10,384 bases of DNA from Cephalothrix simula (GCA_035591015.1 JAXIUW010225841.1:1-10384), one strand, 5' to 3'; positions 1 through 7,172 are shown, numbered from the stretch's first letter. Program-made: numbers and translations. Notes: generated from the sequence alone by a model not told the origin.

Positions 1-175
1 GCTATATGGTAGCTAACAATCAATGCCGGGATATTCCCTATTCTGATATACTACGTCAGAGCTAACCGGGAAATGTTTCGATCTAGAATTTTGACCGATG
101 CAGTTCCCGGTTAGCTCTGACGTAGTATTTCAGAATAGGGAATATCCCGGCATTGATTGTTAACTACCATATAGC
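1..175. repeat. 175-bp near-perfect inverted repeat (fold-back element)
   Basis: Bases 1-72 are the reverse complement of 104-175 with only two mismatches, around a 31-bp spacer (73-103). The left arm begins at the first base of the window, so the element may extend further left, and no target-site duplication can be tested. Arms this similar suggest a recent fold-back or MITE-type transposable element, or a recent inverted duplication. A transcript through it would form a long hairpin. No coding capacity is seen. Confidence 0.9.
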
Positions 176-261
176 TTAACCACAGTGGTTTTTAGGTCTA
201 GGTGGAACGTGGGTCTTAAGATCTCATAGAAGGTAAAAAGGGACCATTTGCAATTAAAATT

Positions 262-332
262 GTTACCCTGCCTGAATTTTCATATATATATTATTATGTT
301 ACCTGCCTGAATTTTCATAAATATATTATTAG
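262..332. repeat. Two-copy tandem repeat of about 36 bp
   Basis: Copy 1 (262-297) and copy 2 (298-332) share GTTAC, CTGCCTGAATTTTCATA and an ATATATTATTA tail. They differ by one base lost in a C run and one or two substitutions. This is a simple local duplication with no sign of function. Confidence 0.85.
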
Positions 333-704
333 TGTACTAACATTAAAAAATTCTGAATACAAGGTATACATTGTATAATTATTTTTTAAAAATCAATTAA
401 GCAAGTCCTCCGAATCAATCTTTTTATCCTTTATTTTTTACCAGTTCAAAAAGCTGCTTATAGATCCTAAACAGATGTTAACATATGTTCAGTTATAAAA
501 CTCCACACGTATCTTTATTGAATGCAGTTGAAAGGTCACATAAAGGGGAAAAGTTCGGGATAAAAATGAGCTAAGCCTGGCTAAGTCATTAATTTTTTTA
601 ATTGACTTAGTCATTGACTTCCAAAATAAAGTCCCCTGACTTTTGACAACTTCCTTTGTTTTATGATGAATAAGAACACTTTAGTCCGTGTAAATCCGAT
701 AGTG

Positions 705-760
705 ATCCACAATGACAAATCCGAATTTTAATTGCTAAATTCTGATTTGTTATTGTGGAT
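705..760 (+). other. Pre-miRNA-like hairpin, 24-bp stem and 8-nt loop
   Basis: The arms 705-728 and 737-760 pair over 24 positions. Read as plus-strand RNA there are 22 Watson-Crick pairs, one G:U (G714 with its partner) and one C:U mismatch (C722), around an 8-nt loop (729-736). Weaker pairing with wobbles continues outward for several bases. The size and pairing resemble an animal miRNA precursor, but a short MITE-type palindrome would look the same. It lies about 290 bp upstream of the channel start, on the same strand. The structure is read directly; expression is unknown. Confidence 0.6.
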
Positions 761-1010
761 TCTTAATTATTCCTTTATTTACCTATGTTAATCTATAGGC
801 GCTTTGACTATGGCGATTGGGAAACCCGCCCCCAAATATTGTTTTGATTAATGTAACCTAGTAAATATGGTAATTAGATAACGATCGATAATATCCCCTA
901 AAACAATAGAACCGTTAAAGGCGATACTTTTGTTCCCATATCCAGCGCAGCCGCGAAAGTGGTCTATAGTAGAACGCTATTACTACTATGATTATTTTGC
1001 AATAAAAATG

Positions 1011-1027
1011 CTTTATTATCTTTTCAG
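1011..1027 (+). promoter_or_regulatory. Candidate 3' splice site (cis- or spliced-leader acceptor)
   Basis: A pyrimidine-rich run ending in TTATCTTTTCAG lies 21 bases before the channel start codon. A second AG follows six bases later (ATGCAG), giving a tandem acceptor, and CAGGTAATG just after it resembles a 5' splice site. The likeliest reading is a 5' UTR intron or a trans-splicing acceptor. An in-frame TGA at 1043-1045 means no upstream exon can add protein in this frame. Confidence 0.5.
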
Positions 1028-1045
1028 ATGCAGGTAATGTTATGA
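1028..1045 (+). other. Five-codon upstream ORF in the channel leader
   Basis: ATG at 1028, directly after the candidate acceptor AG, reads M-Q-V-M-L and then stops with TGA (1043-1045), three bases before the channel ATG. It is in the channel's frame. If the mRNA begins at or before 1028, this short ORF would be met first by scanning ribosomes and could lower channel translation. Function is inferred from position only. Confidence 0.35.
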
Positions 1046-1048
1046 CGG

Positions 1049-2713
1049 ATGTCAACTGAAATGATGCCAGCGGAATCGGGGGGCGGAACTCCCAAAACTA
1101 TAAAGGGAGCATTTTATAAGTTTTGCCTGAGCTCAACGGTTCGAGGGATTCCAAAGATCGTTAAAGAGCCGAGCTATATATGGCGTGTGATATGGTTTTT
1201 AACGGTGCTAAGCTTTTTAGCTATTGCTGCTTATTTTACTTCGTCTTCAATAAATAGTTACTTTCAGTACCACGAAACTATGATGGAAAAGTTCCCCAAA
1301 ACCGAGGTGAATTATTTTCCAAAGGTTACGATATGTGATACGCGGGACATAACCCAAAAATTTAAAACTGAATGGAAAGAATTTTCAGACAAAATTGTGC
1401 CAAAATTAAACGCGATGTATAAAGGTGCGGAACAGATATACTATAACCAGACTGGAGAGTCTGTAACGATCACCTCTCCCGACGAACAACGAATTTTTTC
1501 ACGATTCGAGTTCGTGAAATATATCGAATCAAATGGGAATACGTTTCTTCAACTTGATGAAAAATATCGAAATTTTATATTTAATTGCACTTATATTAAA
1601 CCTTTAATGCTGAAAAAAGAGCTAACGCCTTGCGTAATCGAGCGGTATCACTTGCTCGATGGTACGGTATGCTACGAGGTCGACCGGAGCGATCTCGGGC
1701 CGGGAGGAACTGAGTCAACCCAATTAGAGCTACAAGTGATCCTATACTTCAATAATATTTTAGACAATAGTGAAAATAAGCCATCAGGTGAGCCTGCGCG
1801 GGTTTATCTCGAGGGCAGCCGGCCGTTAGCAATCACGGACGTTCTTTTCGGCGAGCCGATAACTCCCGGATTTTTAAAATCTCTTTCAGTGAATGTTTTG
1901 ATTCAAAAAAGAGGGACAACTCCGGTGAACCCATGCGAAATGAATGCCCTACCTTTACAAACTAGCTCTGGACAGTACTATAATTATTCATCTAAACATT
2001 GCGCCTCATTTTGTACTCAAAATACACTCGCTAAAAAGTGTCACAGAACATACCCACATTTACCGGTGCCCGTTGATTTACCTCAAGGTATTTTAAGCAT
2101 AAGCTCATACAACCAAACTCCGATGGAGTACTTAAACGCCTGTTATTGCATAGCAAGTACTGAAAGTTGCAAATCTAAAGTTACACGAAAAGAAATTTGT
2201 CTCGACCCCTGTGAATTCAAAAAATATCGTTCCCTGAAATGGGATCGTACATGGCCGTCACGTACGGAACAAATCGATATTTATCGTAACTACATCCGAA
2301 ATTCGACAATCAATGAACATTTCTTAATGTATGAGAACATCTCTAACGTTTTTATGACAAGCAGAGGTGAGGCAATCAAAATGCTACACAATTTAACTTT
2401 AATGGAAGAAAATTTTGCTCAGGTTAGTGTTAGTTTAGCACAAGAGGACGTTCGGATTGTTGAATATCAACTTTTGGATACATGGGTGTCACTGCTGTCT
2501 AAAGTGGGTGGTCAACTAAGTTTATGGGTTGGAGTAACATTTATCGCTGGTGTTGAAATTATACACCTGCTTTGTGATATAATAATGGTTTGTATTGATT
2601 CTGCTAGAAAAAAACGTGGACGGACAACCGTGAAAAATGGTGGTGTATATTACACATGTAATAAGTGTAGTGAACAACAAACCCCAAAAGGAGTCACAGT
2701 CTCATCCCTTTAG
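1049..2713 (+). CDS. DEG/ENaC-family (amiloride-sensitive type) cation channel subunit
   Basis: A full-length plasma-membrane cation channel subunit of 554 residues, expected to form trimers. It has a cytosolic N-terminus, TM1 (about 43-65) followed by FPKVTIC (90-96), a cysteine-rich extracellular domain with 13 cysteines between TM1 and TM2 and seven N-glycosylation sequons (N133, N179, N312, N355, N418, N430, N448), and TM2 (about 482-516) opening with the family signature GGQLSLW. The family's degenerin position falls on Ser481. Two conserved sites differ: R32-G33 replaces the usual His-Gly, and G495-V496-T497 replaces the Gly-x-Ser filter. The tail has CNKC (537-540) and ends VSSL, a class I PDZ ligand form. 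The first ATG has a weak context (C at -3); Met5 has G at -3 and may also be used. There are no introns within the coding region, which is unusual for the family. Which ligand gates it (peptide, acid, mechanical) cannot be read from sequence. Confidence 0.95.
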   Translation: MSTEMMPAESGGGTPKTIKGAFYKFCLSSTVRGIPKIVKEPSYIWRVIWFLTVLSFLAIAAYFTSSSINSYFQYHETMMEKFPKTEVNYFPKVTICDTRDITQKFKTEWKEFSDKIVPKLNAMYKGAEQIYYNQTGESVTITSPDEQRIFSRFEFVKYIESNGNTFLQLDEKYRNFIFNCTYIKPLMLKKELTPCVIERYHLLDGTVCYEVDRSDLGPGGTESTQLELQVILYFNNILDNSENKPSGEPARVYLEGSRPLAITDVLFGEPITPGFLKSLSVNVLIQKRGTTPVNPCEMNALPLQTSSGQYYNYSSKHCASFCTQNTLAKKCHRTYPHLPVPVDLPQGILSISSYNQTPMEYLNACYCIASTESCKSKVTRKEICLDPCEFKKYRSLKWDRTWPSRTEQIDIYRNYIRNSTINEHFLMYENISNVFMTSRGEAIKMLHNLTLMEENFAQVSVSLAQEDVRIVEYQLLDTWVSLLSKVGGQLSLWVGVTFIAGVEIIHLLCDIIMVCIDSARKKRGRTTVKNGGVYYTCNKCSEQQTPKGVTVSSL

Positions 2714-2741
2714 CATAAGATTAATGCTTTTTTTATAAAAT

Positions 2742-2747
2742 AATAAA
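2742..2747 (+). terminator. Candidate polyadenylation signal of the channel gene
   Basis: AATAAA lies 29 bases after the TAG stop. It is the first canonical hexamer downstream, giving a very short 3' UTR. In AT-rich DNA such hexamers are common, and others could be used. Confidence 0.45.
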
Positions 2748-2816
2748 TTCTAAGAAATATTGTAAAAAATGTCTAACAGACGCTGATTCTATGTTGGTAC
2801 GTTTTTTCTGAATTAA
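2745..2816 (+). repeat. 72-bp direct repeat, copy 1
   Basis: This starts inside the candidate polyadenylation signal of the channel gene and recurs at 3164-3234 with roughly 90 percent identity, sharing AAATTCTA, GAAATATTGTAAAAA, CTGATTCTATGTTGGTAC and TTTTTTCTGAATTA. The two copies exactly bracket the GTGGCCAC-bounded repeat. It is too long for a target-site duplication, so tandem duplication of a unit of about 419 bp is the likelier origin. Confidence 0.9.
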
Positions 2817-2818
2817 CA

Positions 2819-3158
2819 GAGTGGCCACTGTTCAAAGATTTTCATTTTCCCTGACTTTTCCCTGATTTCAAGACTCGTTGCACTCTTTATCACGTTAGCA
2901 AAAAATTTGAAATATTCATAAGCGACATTAAATTCATGATAACCGCAAAGATTTTTTTTATGCGTAAAGCGACATAATTCTATAATAAGTGCAAAGATTT
3001 TTTATGTATAAAGTGACAAAAATTTATTGCGGAAACTCTTGAAGAATAAAAATTCCCTGACTTTGTCACTTTTTATGAAACTCCCTGAATTTTCCATGAC
3101 TTTTGAAGGCCAAATTTAAATTCCTTGACTTTTCCCTGATTCATAGGTGAGTGGCCAC
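2819..3158. mobile_element. Candidate non-autonomous element with GTGGCCAC ends and CCCTGA motifs
   Basis: The segment is bounded at both ends by GAGTGGCCAC (2819-2828 and 3149-3158). Because GTGGCCAC is palindromic, these also act as short terminal inverted repeats (GTGGCCACT). Seven copies of an 11-bp motif of the form TTCCCTGACTT start at 2847, 2858, 3053, 3081, 3092, 3121 and 3132, three pairs of them exactly 11 bp apart. The centre holds 47/44-bp tandem repeats. Nothing is coding. It resembles MITE or satellite-like repeats of aquatic invertebrates, but no family can be named from sequence alone. Confidence 0.5.
2922..3012. repeat. Two imperfect tandem repeats of 47 and 44 bp
   Basis: Units 2922-2968 and 2969-3012 each begin GCGACAT and share GCAAAGATTTTTT-TATG and a TAAA end. 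A third unit starts with GTGACA at 3013 and fades. It lies in the centre of the GTGGCCAC-bounded element. Confidence 0.75.
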
Positions 3159-3163
3159 CCTTT

Positions 3164-3234
3164 AAATTCTATGAAATATTGTAAAAATGTCTTACAAACT
3201 CTGATTCTATGTTGGTACATTTTTTTCTGAATTA
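3164..3234 (+). repeat. 72-bp direct repeat, copy 2
   Basis: Second copy of 2745-2816, beginning five bases after the right GTGGCCAC. It differs by several substitutions and single-base indels in the A and T runs. The AATAAA hexamer at the left edge of copy 1 is not kept here. Confidence 0.9.
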
Positions 3235-3293
3235 TACTGTACAATATATTTTAATCAGTGCATGTATTTGTGTAAAGAAAACTAAAGTGGCGA

Positions 3294-3354
3294 TCTTAAT
3301 GTTGATACTGATAGCTATACTTTGGTAAAGTTATCAGTATTTAAGTAATTAAGA
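3294..3354 (+). other. Imperfect hairpin
   Basis: TCTTAAT and GATACTGATA on the left (3294-3315) pair with TTATCAGTAT and ATTAAGA on the right (3331-3354), with an unequal internal loop, and a small CTTT/AAAG pairing sits in the apical loop. It is weaker than the 705-760 hairpin and could be chance in AT-rich DNA. Confidence 0.45.
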
Positions 3355-3521
3355 TTAACGCATTTTTTTGGAAGGAAAATATCGTATGTTTATAATAATT
3401 TTATTTGGAATAAATAAATTGGTAATCACTAGCCTATTGACCGATTCTCAGGGACAGTGTCGTTCGGGACAAAATTGTTCGTAAATGAATACGCTTTTTA
3501 CACATTTATTTGTGCCCGGAC

Positions 3522-3567
3522 GGCCCGGGGACGTTTAGTTATGGCCCGGGTGGCCTGTCTGGCCCGG
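3522..3567. repeat. Three GGCCCGG motifs spaced 18-21 bp
   Basis: GGCCCGG starts at 3522, 3543 and 3561 in a GC-rich island within AT-rich DNA. The frame across them reads short Gly-Pro-Gly runs, but it is only 61 codons long with no recognisable protein, so it is recorded as a repeat cluster only. Confidence 0.5.
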
Positions 3568-3720
3568 AGATTTATGCCGCTGAAAGGAAGACTAAGGTTG
3601 GAAACTCATCAGAAGATAGGTTTGATTTATTTTTAAAATTCTTGCTCGTAGATCTTTTAAGCGTTCTTGTAACATTCTCGAACGCGACTATTTGATGCTG
3701 AAATTAAATATACTTTTTGT

Positions 3721-4030
3721 CTGCCTAGATGGCCGAGTGGTTAAAGGTGCTGAACTAGATGTAGGTCATGACGTCATAAATCCTTTGTCATGGCTTGTGT
3801 GAGTTCATGTCTTACCATCGGCAGATCGCGAGAGGCAGGTGCTGGGTGGCTCGGTCAGCGTTAAAAAAGTGGAGCGGGGACTAGTAGGAACTGCGAAAAG
3901 CGCCCGAAGGGCTCAGTGCACTTCATATCGGCTTGCAGTGGCCCCCTTCCCCCTGGGATAAAAACCCTGACTCTAGCAGTATATAGAAAATAGCTAAATT
4001 CGATGACATTTCATTTCATTTTATTGTATG
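3721..4030 (+). mobile_element. tRNA-Ser-like SINE
   Basis: The 5' part (3721-3824) resembles a type II tRNA. CTGCCTA pairs with TCGGCAG at 3818-3824 in six of seven positions as an acceptor stem, a clean pol III A box reads TGGCCGAGTGG, and a degraded B box lies at 3801-3811. CTAGA followed later by AAATCC fits the anticodon loop of tRNA-Ser(AGA), interrupted by 18 bases (3760-3777). A GC-rich body follows to about 3965, then an AT-rich tail with ATTTCATTTCATTTTATT near 4009-4026. No target-site duplication was found, so the 3' boundary is approximate. It is a retroposon, not a working tRNA gene. Confidence 0.65.
3730..3740 (+). promoter_or_regulatory. Pol III A box of the tRNA-Ser-like SINE
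   Basis: TGGCCGAGTGG matches the A box of tRNA-Ser and tRNA-Leu genes exactly in the conserved positions. Its partner B box (GAGTTCATGTC, 3801-3811) departs from GGTTCGANTCC at several positions, so transcription from this copy is probably weak or lost. Confidence 0.7.
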
Positions 4031-5489
4031 TTGACTTCGCGCTGCTCGTCCAATAACCGCTTCTTAGGTTGACTTTTAAAAAATGTACCAATATCGAAAC
4101 GTATTGTAAATGTATTTCTAAAAATGTTCTTTTTACATTGAAGCATTGAAGTTATATTAATCAGAGTATATAATTGCTTTTAACTTTTTAACATTTATAT
4201 ATACATGTATGCCCAAGTTAATTTCAAGATATTAATAAGGTCAATTTGAGGTTGAATCTTCTTTTAAATAAAATAATTTCAATATTGAAAAGATTTTGAT
4301 ACTTTATCAATAAAAACGCTTGCAAAAAAATTGTATCTATTCGTGATAATTTGTATTTATTGATTTATATTGTTCGTTTAACAAAAAGAAATGTAACGGC
4401 TGTTAGATTTAAGAGCTTCGAAAAAGAATATTTATTATTATTATTTTTTCCATCGGTGCCTTAATTTCAATTTTGTTTCAAACATGATCATGATTTGCTA
4501 CCATAACTCTCAACTTGTAAATAAATGCATAGATCAATTTATTGCTGCTCAAAATGTAAGAGCGGGGAATGCTGGGTAAAATAAAATTCTTACTTAAAAA
4601 CGGCGTTTTTGTGGCCGAGAAAAATCATATACAATCATAAATTAATGTTGTTTGTAATGTTTTATATTTTGTAAATAAAATGTAAATTATCTAAAAGGGA
4701 CGATTTAGACACCTCATAATTTAAATATTTATTGTACAGCATTTCTATTTCATGCACATTGTCCATATATTAAATCTTTTGAAGTTTCAATCTTTTAGAT
4801 CAAAATTTCAAAATTGAAATCTTCAATCTTTTTGAGCGAAATTTCAATCCATTTTTCAATTATTATTAACATATTAAATACAGTGTTGTTATCTTGATTA
4901 AAGCATTTGTAGTAACTAATTGTATATATTTTTTTAATGATATCAATCACATTTTTAAAAATCGCTTTTAAAAATAGAAATTTATTTAATCCTAATTTGT
5001 TTAAAAGTGTGTACACAAAATAGTGTACATTTACTTGATAACGAGAGTCAAATCTTTTGATTTGATATTATTAAAGCAATCATAATAAACATACGTTATA
5101 GTAAATCAGCATTTTATTACAAGAAATATTTATTTTTAATTTCTTGACATATTTCTGAAAATTTGTTTAAGTTGTTGAAATTAATGTACTCAATTTGTGA
5201 GCAATAAATTCAGTGGCGTGATTTTATTGCTGGTGAATTGACAAGACAGTATTAATTTTTGCTTCATTAATCTTTTCATATGATATTAAAGATGATAGAA
5301 TGGTGTGCTTGTGTATATATACATGTAGACTGTGTGCATATGTTGTGATATGGAGTGGTTGATCATATATAATCATAGAAGAATATATCAGATATTTCAA
5401 GAGATACACCCCTCGACTTATGGTGCATATGGATCACATTTCATTATTGGTGCCATTGTGTTGTGGTTGAATGCATGGGCAAAATTGAG
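4031..5489. other. AT-rich intergenic DNA with no recognisable gene
   Basis: There is no coding signal on either strand. The open frames are short and made of Lys, Ile, Asn and Phe, as expected from AT-rich sequence. A short ATT run lies near 4428-4442, and TTTCAA/TTGAAA inversions near 4806-4822. Nothing else was identified. Confidence 0.5.
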
Positions 5490-5905
5490 GTCATTGAGCG
5501 AGTGAGCGAGTTGAAAAAATGTTGGAAAAATGAGTTTTTGGGTCTAATTATGAGAGTGTTGGTGCGTTTGTGTGTATATGTATGTGTGTATCAAGTATGA
5601 ATGATTGTGTGTAATTTGGAGTTTTATTATGAACAAGTGTATAATTTAATTATTCACATGTTGTTGACGAGTAATGAGAATGCTTACGTGTGTCTTCAAA
5701 AGTGTGTTTATGTAGTTTGTGTATAATTTTGTGTATGATTAAGTGTGCTGAATGAGTATCATTTATTTGAATGATATGACTACAGGGTTGTTACAAATGC
5801 GTTACTTGTTATTTGAATGTGGAAATGATGTATGTTACATAGGAGGAACATTTGTTAAAAATGTATAAGAGATAAGATTGAAAATGCGATGATTTGAATG
5901 ATTAA
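5490..5905 (+). other. C-poor, G/T-rich tract
   Basis: The plus strand is strongly depleted in C. Bases 5581-5640 contain 15 G and 2 C, and 5701-5760 contain 16 G and 2 C. GTGTGTA and AATGATT-like words recur, and a GAGCGAGT doublet sits at 5496-5511. No conserved coding sequence was found. Such skew can mark strand-biased mutation or a degraded TG-type microsatellite. Confidence 0.6.
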
Positions 5906-6570
5906 ATGATCGATTTATTTGGTCAAAGATTTTTTAAAAGATTGGGGAGACATTTGTCATGGTTGTGTCAAGTTTGTATGACATGCGACTTTGTTATTGA
6001 GATTCTTATAACCAGCAAATGTGGTAATGAACGAGATTGTATCAGGTTTCGGCTGCATGTGTCAAATAAAACTGCTTGCAAACTACTTGTCATTGTGCAA
6101 AAAATTGGTATAGATAATACAAAAATCAAATATGAACATATGTTGTCATATCCAGTAATTGCAATATATAATTTCTTGGATTGATTTTTGTATGTTTAAT
6201 GACTGAAAAATATGTTTAATTTTTTAAATCATTTGTCCAATTATTATTGAATAAATGAAAGTTCATTTTCCAAAAATGATTCTTTGTCATTTGAAATAAA
6301 AAATTCTATTGAGTTAAAAAAAATACATCTGTGTTTCAAATAAATTGGGTTTCCTTATGATTTACGGTTTAAACAGGTTTAAATAAATAATATCGTTTAT
6401 GATTTAAATAATCTCGTCTACAATAGCATTTCAAAGAGAAGCATCCTAAAATATAACCGAAAGATAGTTAAAGATGACCATCAAAGATCATAATATATAA
6501 AAATTGCAATCTAATTTAAGTGACTACTAGCTAAATTGTTCGCATATGCATCCCACAACATTTAGAATAT

Positions 6571-6581
6571 CATTAAAATAC
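6571..6581. repeat. Target-site duplication, left copy (CATTAAAATAC)
   Basis: This 11-bp word recurs exactly at 7173-7183, two bases outside the start of a minus-strand tRNA-like head. The pair defines a likely retroposon insertion of about 590 bp. Confidence 0.55.
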
Positions 6582-6725
6582 CAACACGATTTTGGGTATA
6601 CTTTTTTGGGTACTTCTTTAGAAATGTTTGTTCAAAGCACATTTAAATACTATTTTTCTATATTCTTTCATAGCGTCACAAATTTTAATTCGAAAGAATC
6701 AAAATGGCTGGATTTTGGGTAAGTA

Positions 6726-6772
6726 ATGCTTTAGTTGCCTACGATAACCCAAAATTTAGGCAACTATAGCAT
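6726..6772. repeat. Hairpin with 16-bp arms inside the minus-strand SINE-like element
   Basis: The arms 6726-6741 and 6757-6772 (ATGCTTTAGTTGCCTA type) pair with a single mismatch around a 15-nt loop. A TTTTGGGTAA stretch just upstream (6713-6722) can pair with the loop's TAACCCAAAA instead, giving alternative folds. Confidence 0.7.
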
Positions 6773-7108
6773 ATTTTAGCATACAAAGTGGGTGGCCCCC
6801 CAAAAAGTCGAAAAATAGTGTTTTTTGGGGCCTTTGAGGTAAATTATTGAAAATTTAATATGGTTTTTGGCTTTTTGGCCAACCAGGGGACCCCTTAAAT
6901 TGGCCTCTGTAGGCAACAGAGTCCAAGCATATTTTGGACATATCACAATGAAGGATAATGCCTAAGTGCTTTTTATCGTCATATGCCCCAAAACGTAGAC
7001 TTCTTTTAAATTTGATTTGATGTACGGCCTTCACTGGCACGTACATTCTACAGGCCTTTGATATCCCAGTTAAAGGACACTGGGGACCAGAATTTTGTGT
7101 CAGTGCTG

Positions 7109-7119
7109 AGGCTCGAACC
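7109..7119 (-). promoter_or_regulatory. Pol III B box of the minus-strand element
   Basis: On the minus strand this reads GGTTCGAGCCT, which fits the B-box consensus GGTTCGANTCC in all but one or two positions. It is better preserved than that of the SINE at 3721. Spacing to the A box at 7151-7162 is about 32 bases, as in tRNA genes. Confidence 0.7.
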
Positions 7120-7172
7120 CACGACCTTCCGATTGTGAGCCAGGTCTCTTACCAACTGAGCGACCAGGAATA

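Larger units (their letters stand above)
176..1010. other. Non-coding region upstream of the channel gene
   Basis: This is AT-rich DNA with no plausible coding sequence. It holds a 36-bp tandem duplication (262-332), a small hairpin with arms 581-592 and 598-610, and the strong hairpin at 705-760. A lone CCCTGACTTTTGA motif near 632-644 resembles the motifs of the repeat downstream of the gene. If the acceptor at 1027 is used, part of this region is intron or 5' flank of the channel gene. No TATA box or initiator could be chosen with confidence. Confidence 0.5.
6582..7172 (-). mobile_element. tRNA-headed SINE-like retroposon on the minus strand
   Basis: On the minus strand the element opens at 7170 with a tRNA-like head: A box CGCTCAGTTGGT (7151-7162), an anticodon-arm region containing CTCACAA, and B box GGTTCGAGCCT (7109-7119). 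The T stem pairs in four of five positions, but the acceptor stem does not close, so it is not a working tRNA gene. The body runs to about 6582 and carries a 16-bp-arm hairpin (6726-6772), a GGCCCC/GGGGCC hairpin (6794-6832) and ACCCAAAA motifs near its 3' end. Exact 11-bp duplications (6571-6581, 7173-7183) flank it. A length near 590 bp is long for a SINE, so it may be composite. Confidence 0.55.

Noticed and set aside
2745-3234. LTR retrotransposon or solo LTR
   Set aside because: The 72-bp repeats lack TG...CA ends, there is no primer-binding site or polypurine tract, and nothing between them codes.
3510-3695. 61-codon frame with Gly-Pro-Gly runs
   Set aside because: The GPG pattern comes from three GGCCCGG motifs; the rest has no protein character.
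3721-3824. Functional tRNA-Ser or tRNA-Leu gene
   Set aside because: At 104 nt it is too long, with a damaged B box and an anticodon stem that does not pair; a SINE head explains it better.
4795-5016. 73-codon minus-strand open frame
   Set aside because: Nearly all Ile, Lys, Asn, Leu and Phe, as AT-rich sequence gives in any frame.
5906-6184. 92-codon plus-strand open frame at the end of the C-poor tract
   Set aside because: No recognisable domain, and the composition follows the surrounding DNA.
6855-7046. 63-codon minus-strand frame
   Set aside because: It lies wholly inside the tRNA-headed retroposon body, which is not expected to code.
7101-7170. Functional tRNA on the minus strand (anticodon CAC-like)
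   Set aside because: A and B boxes are good, but the acceptor and anticodon stems do not close.
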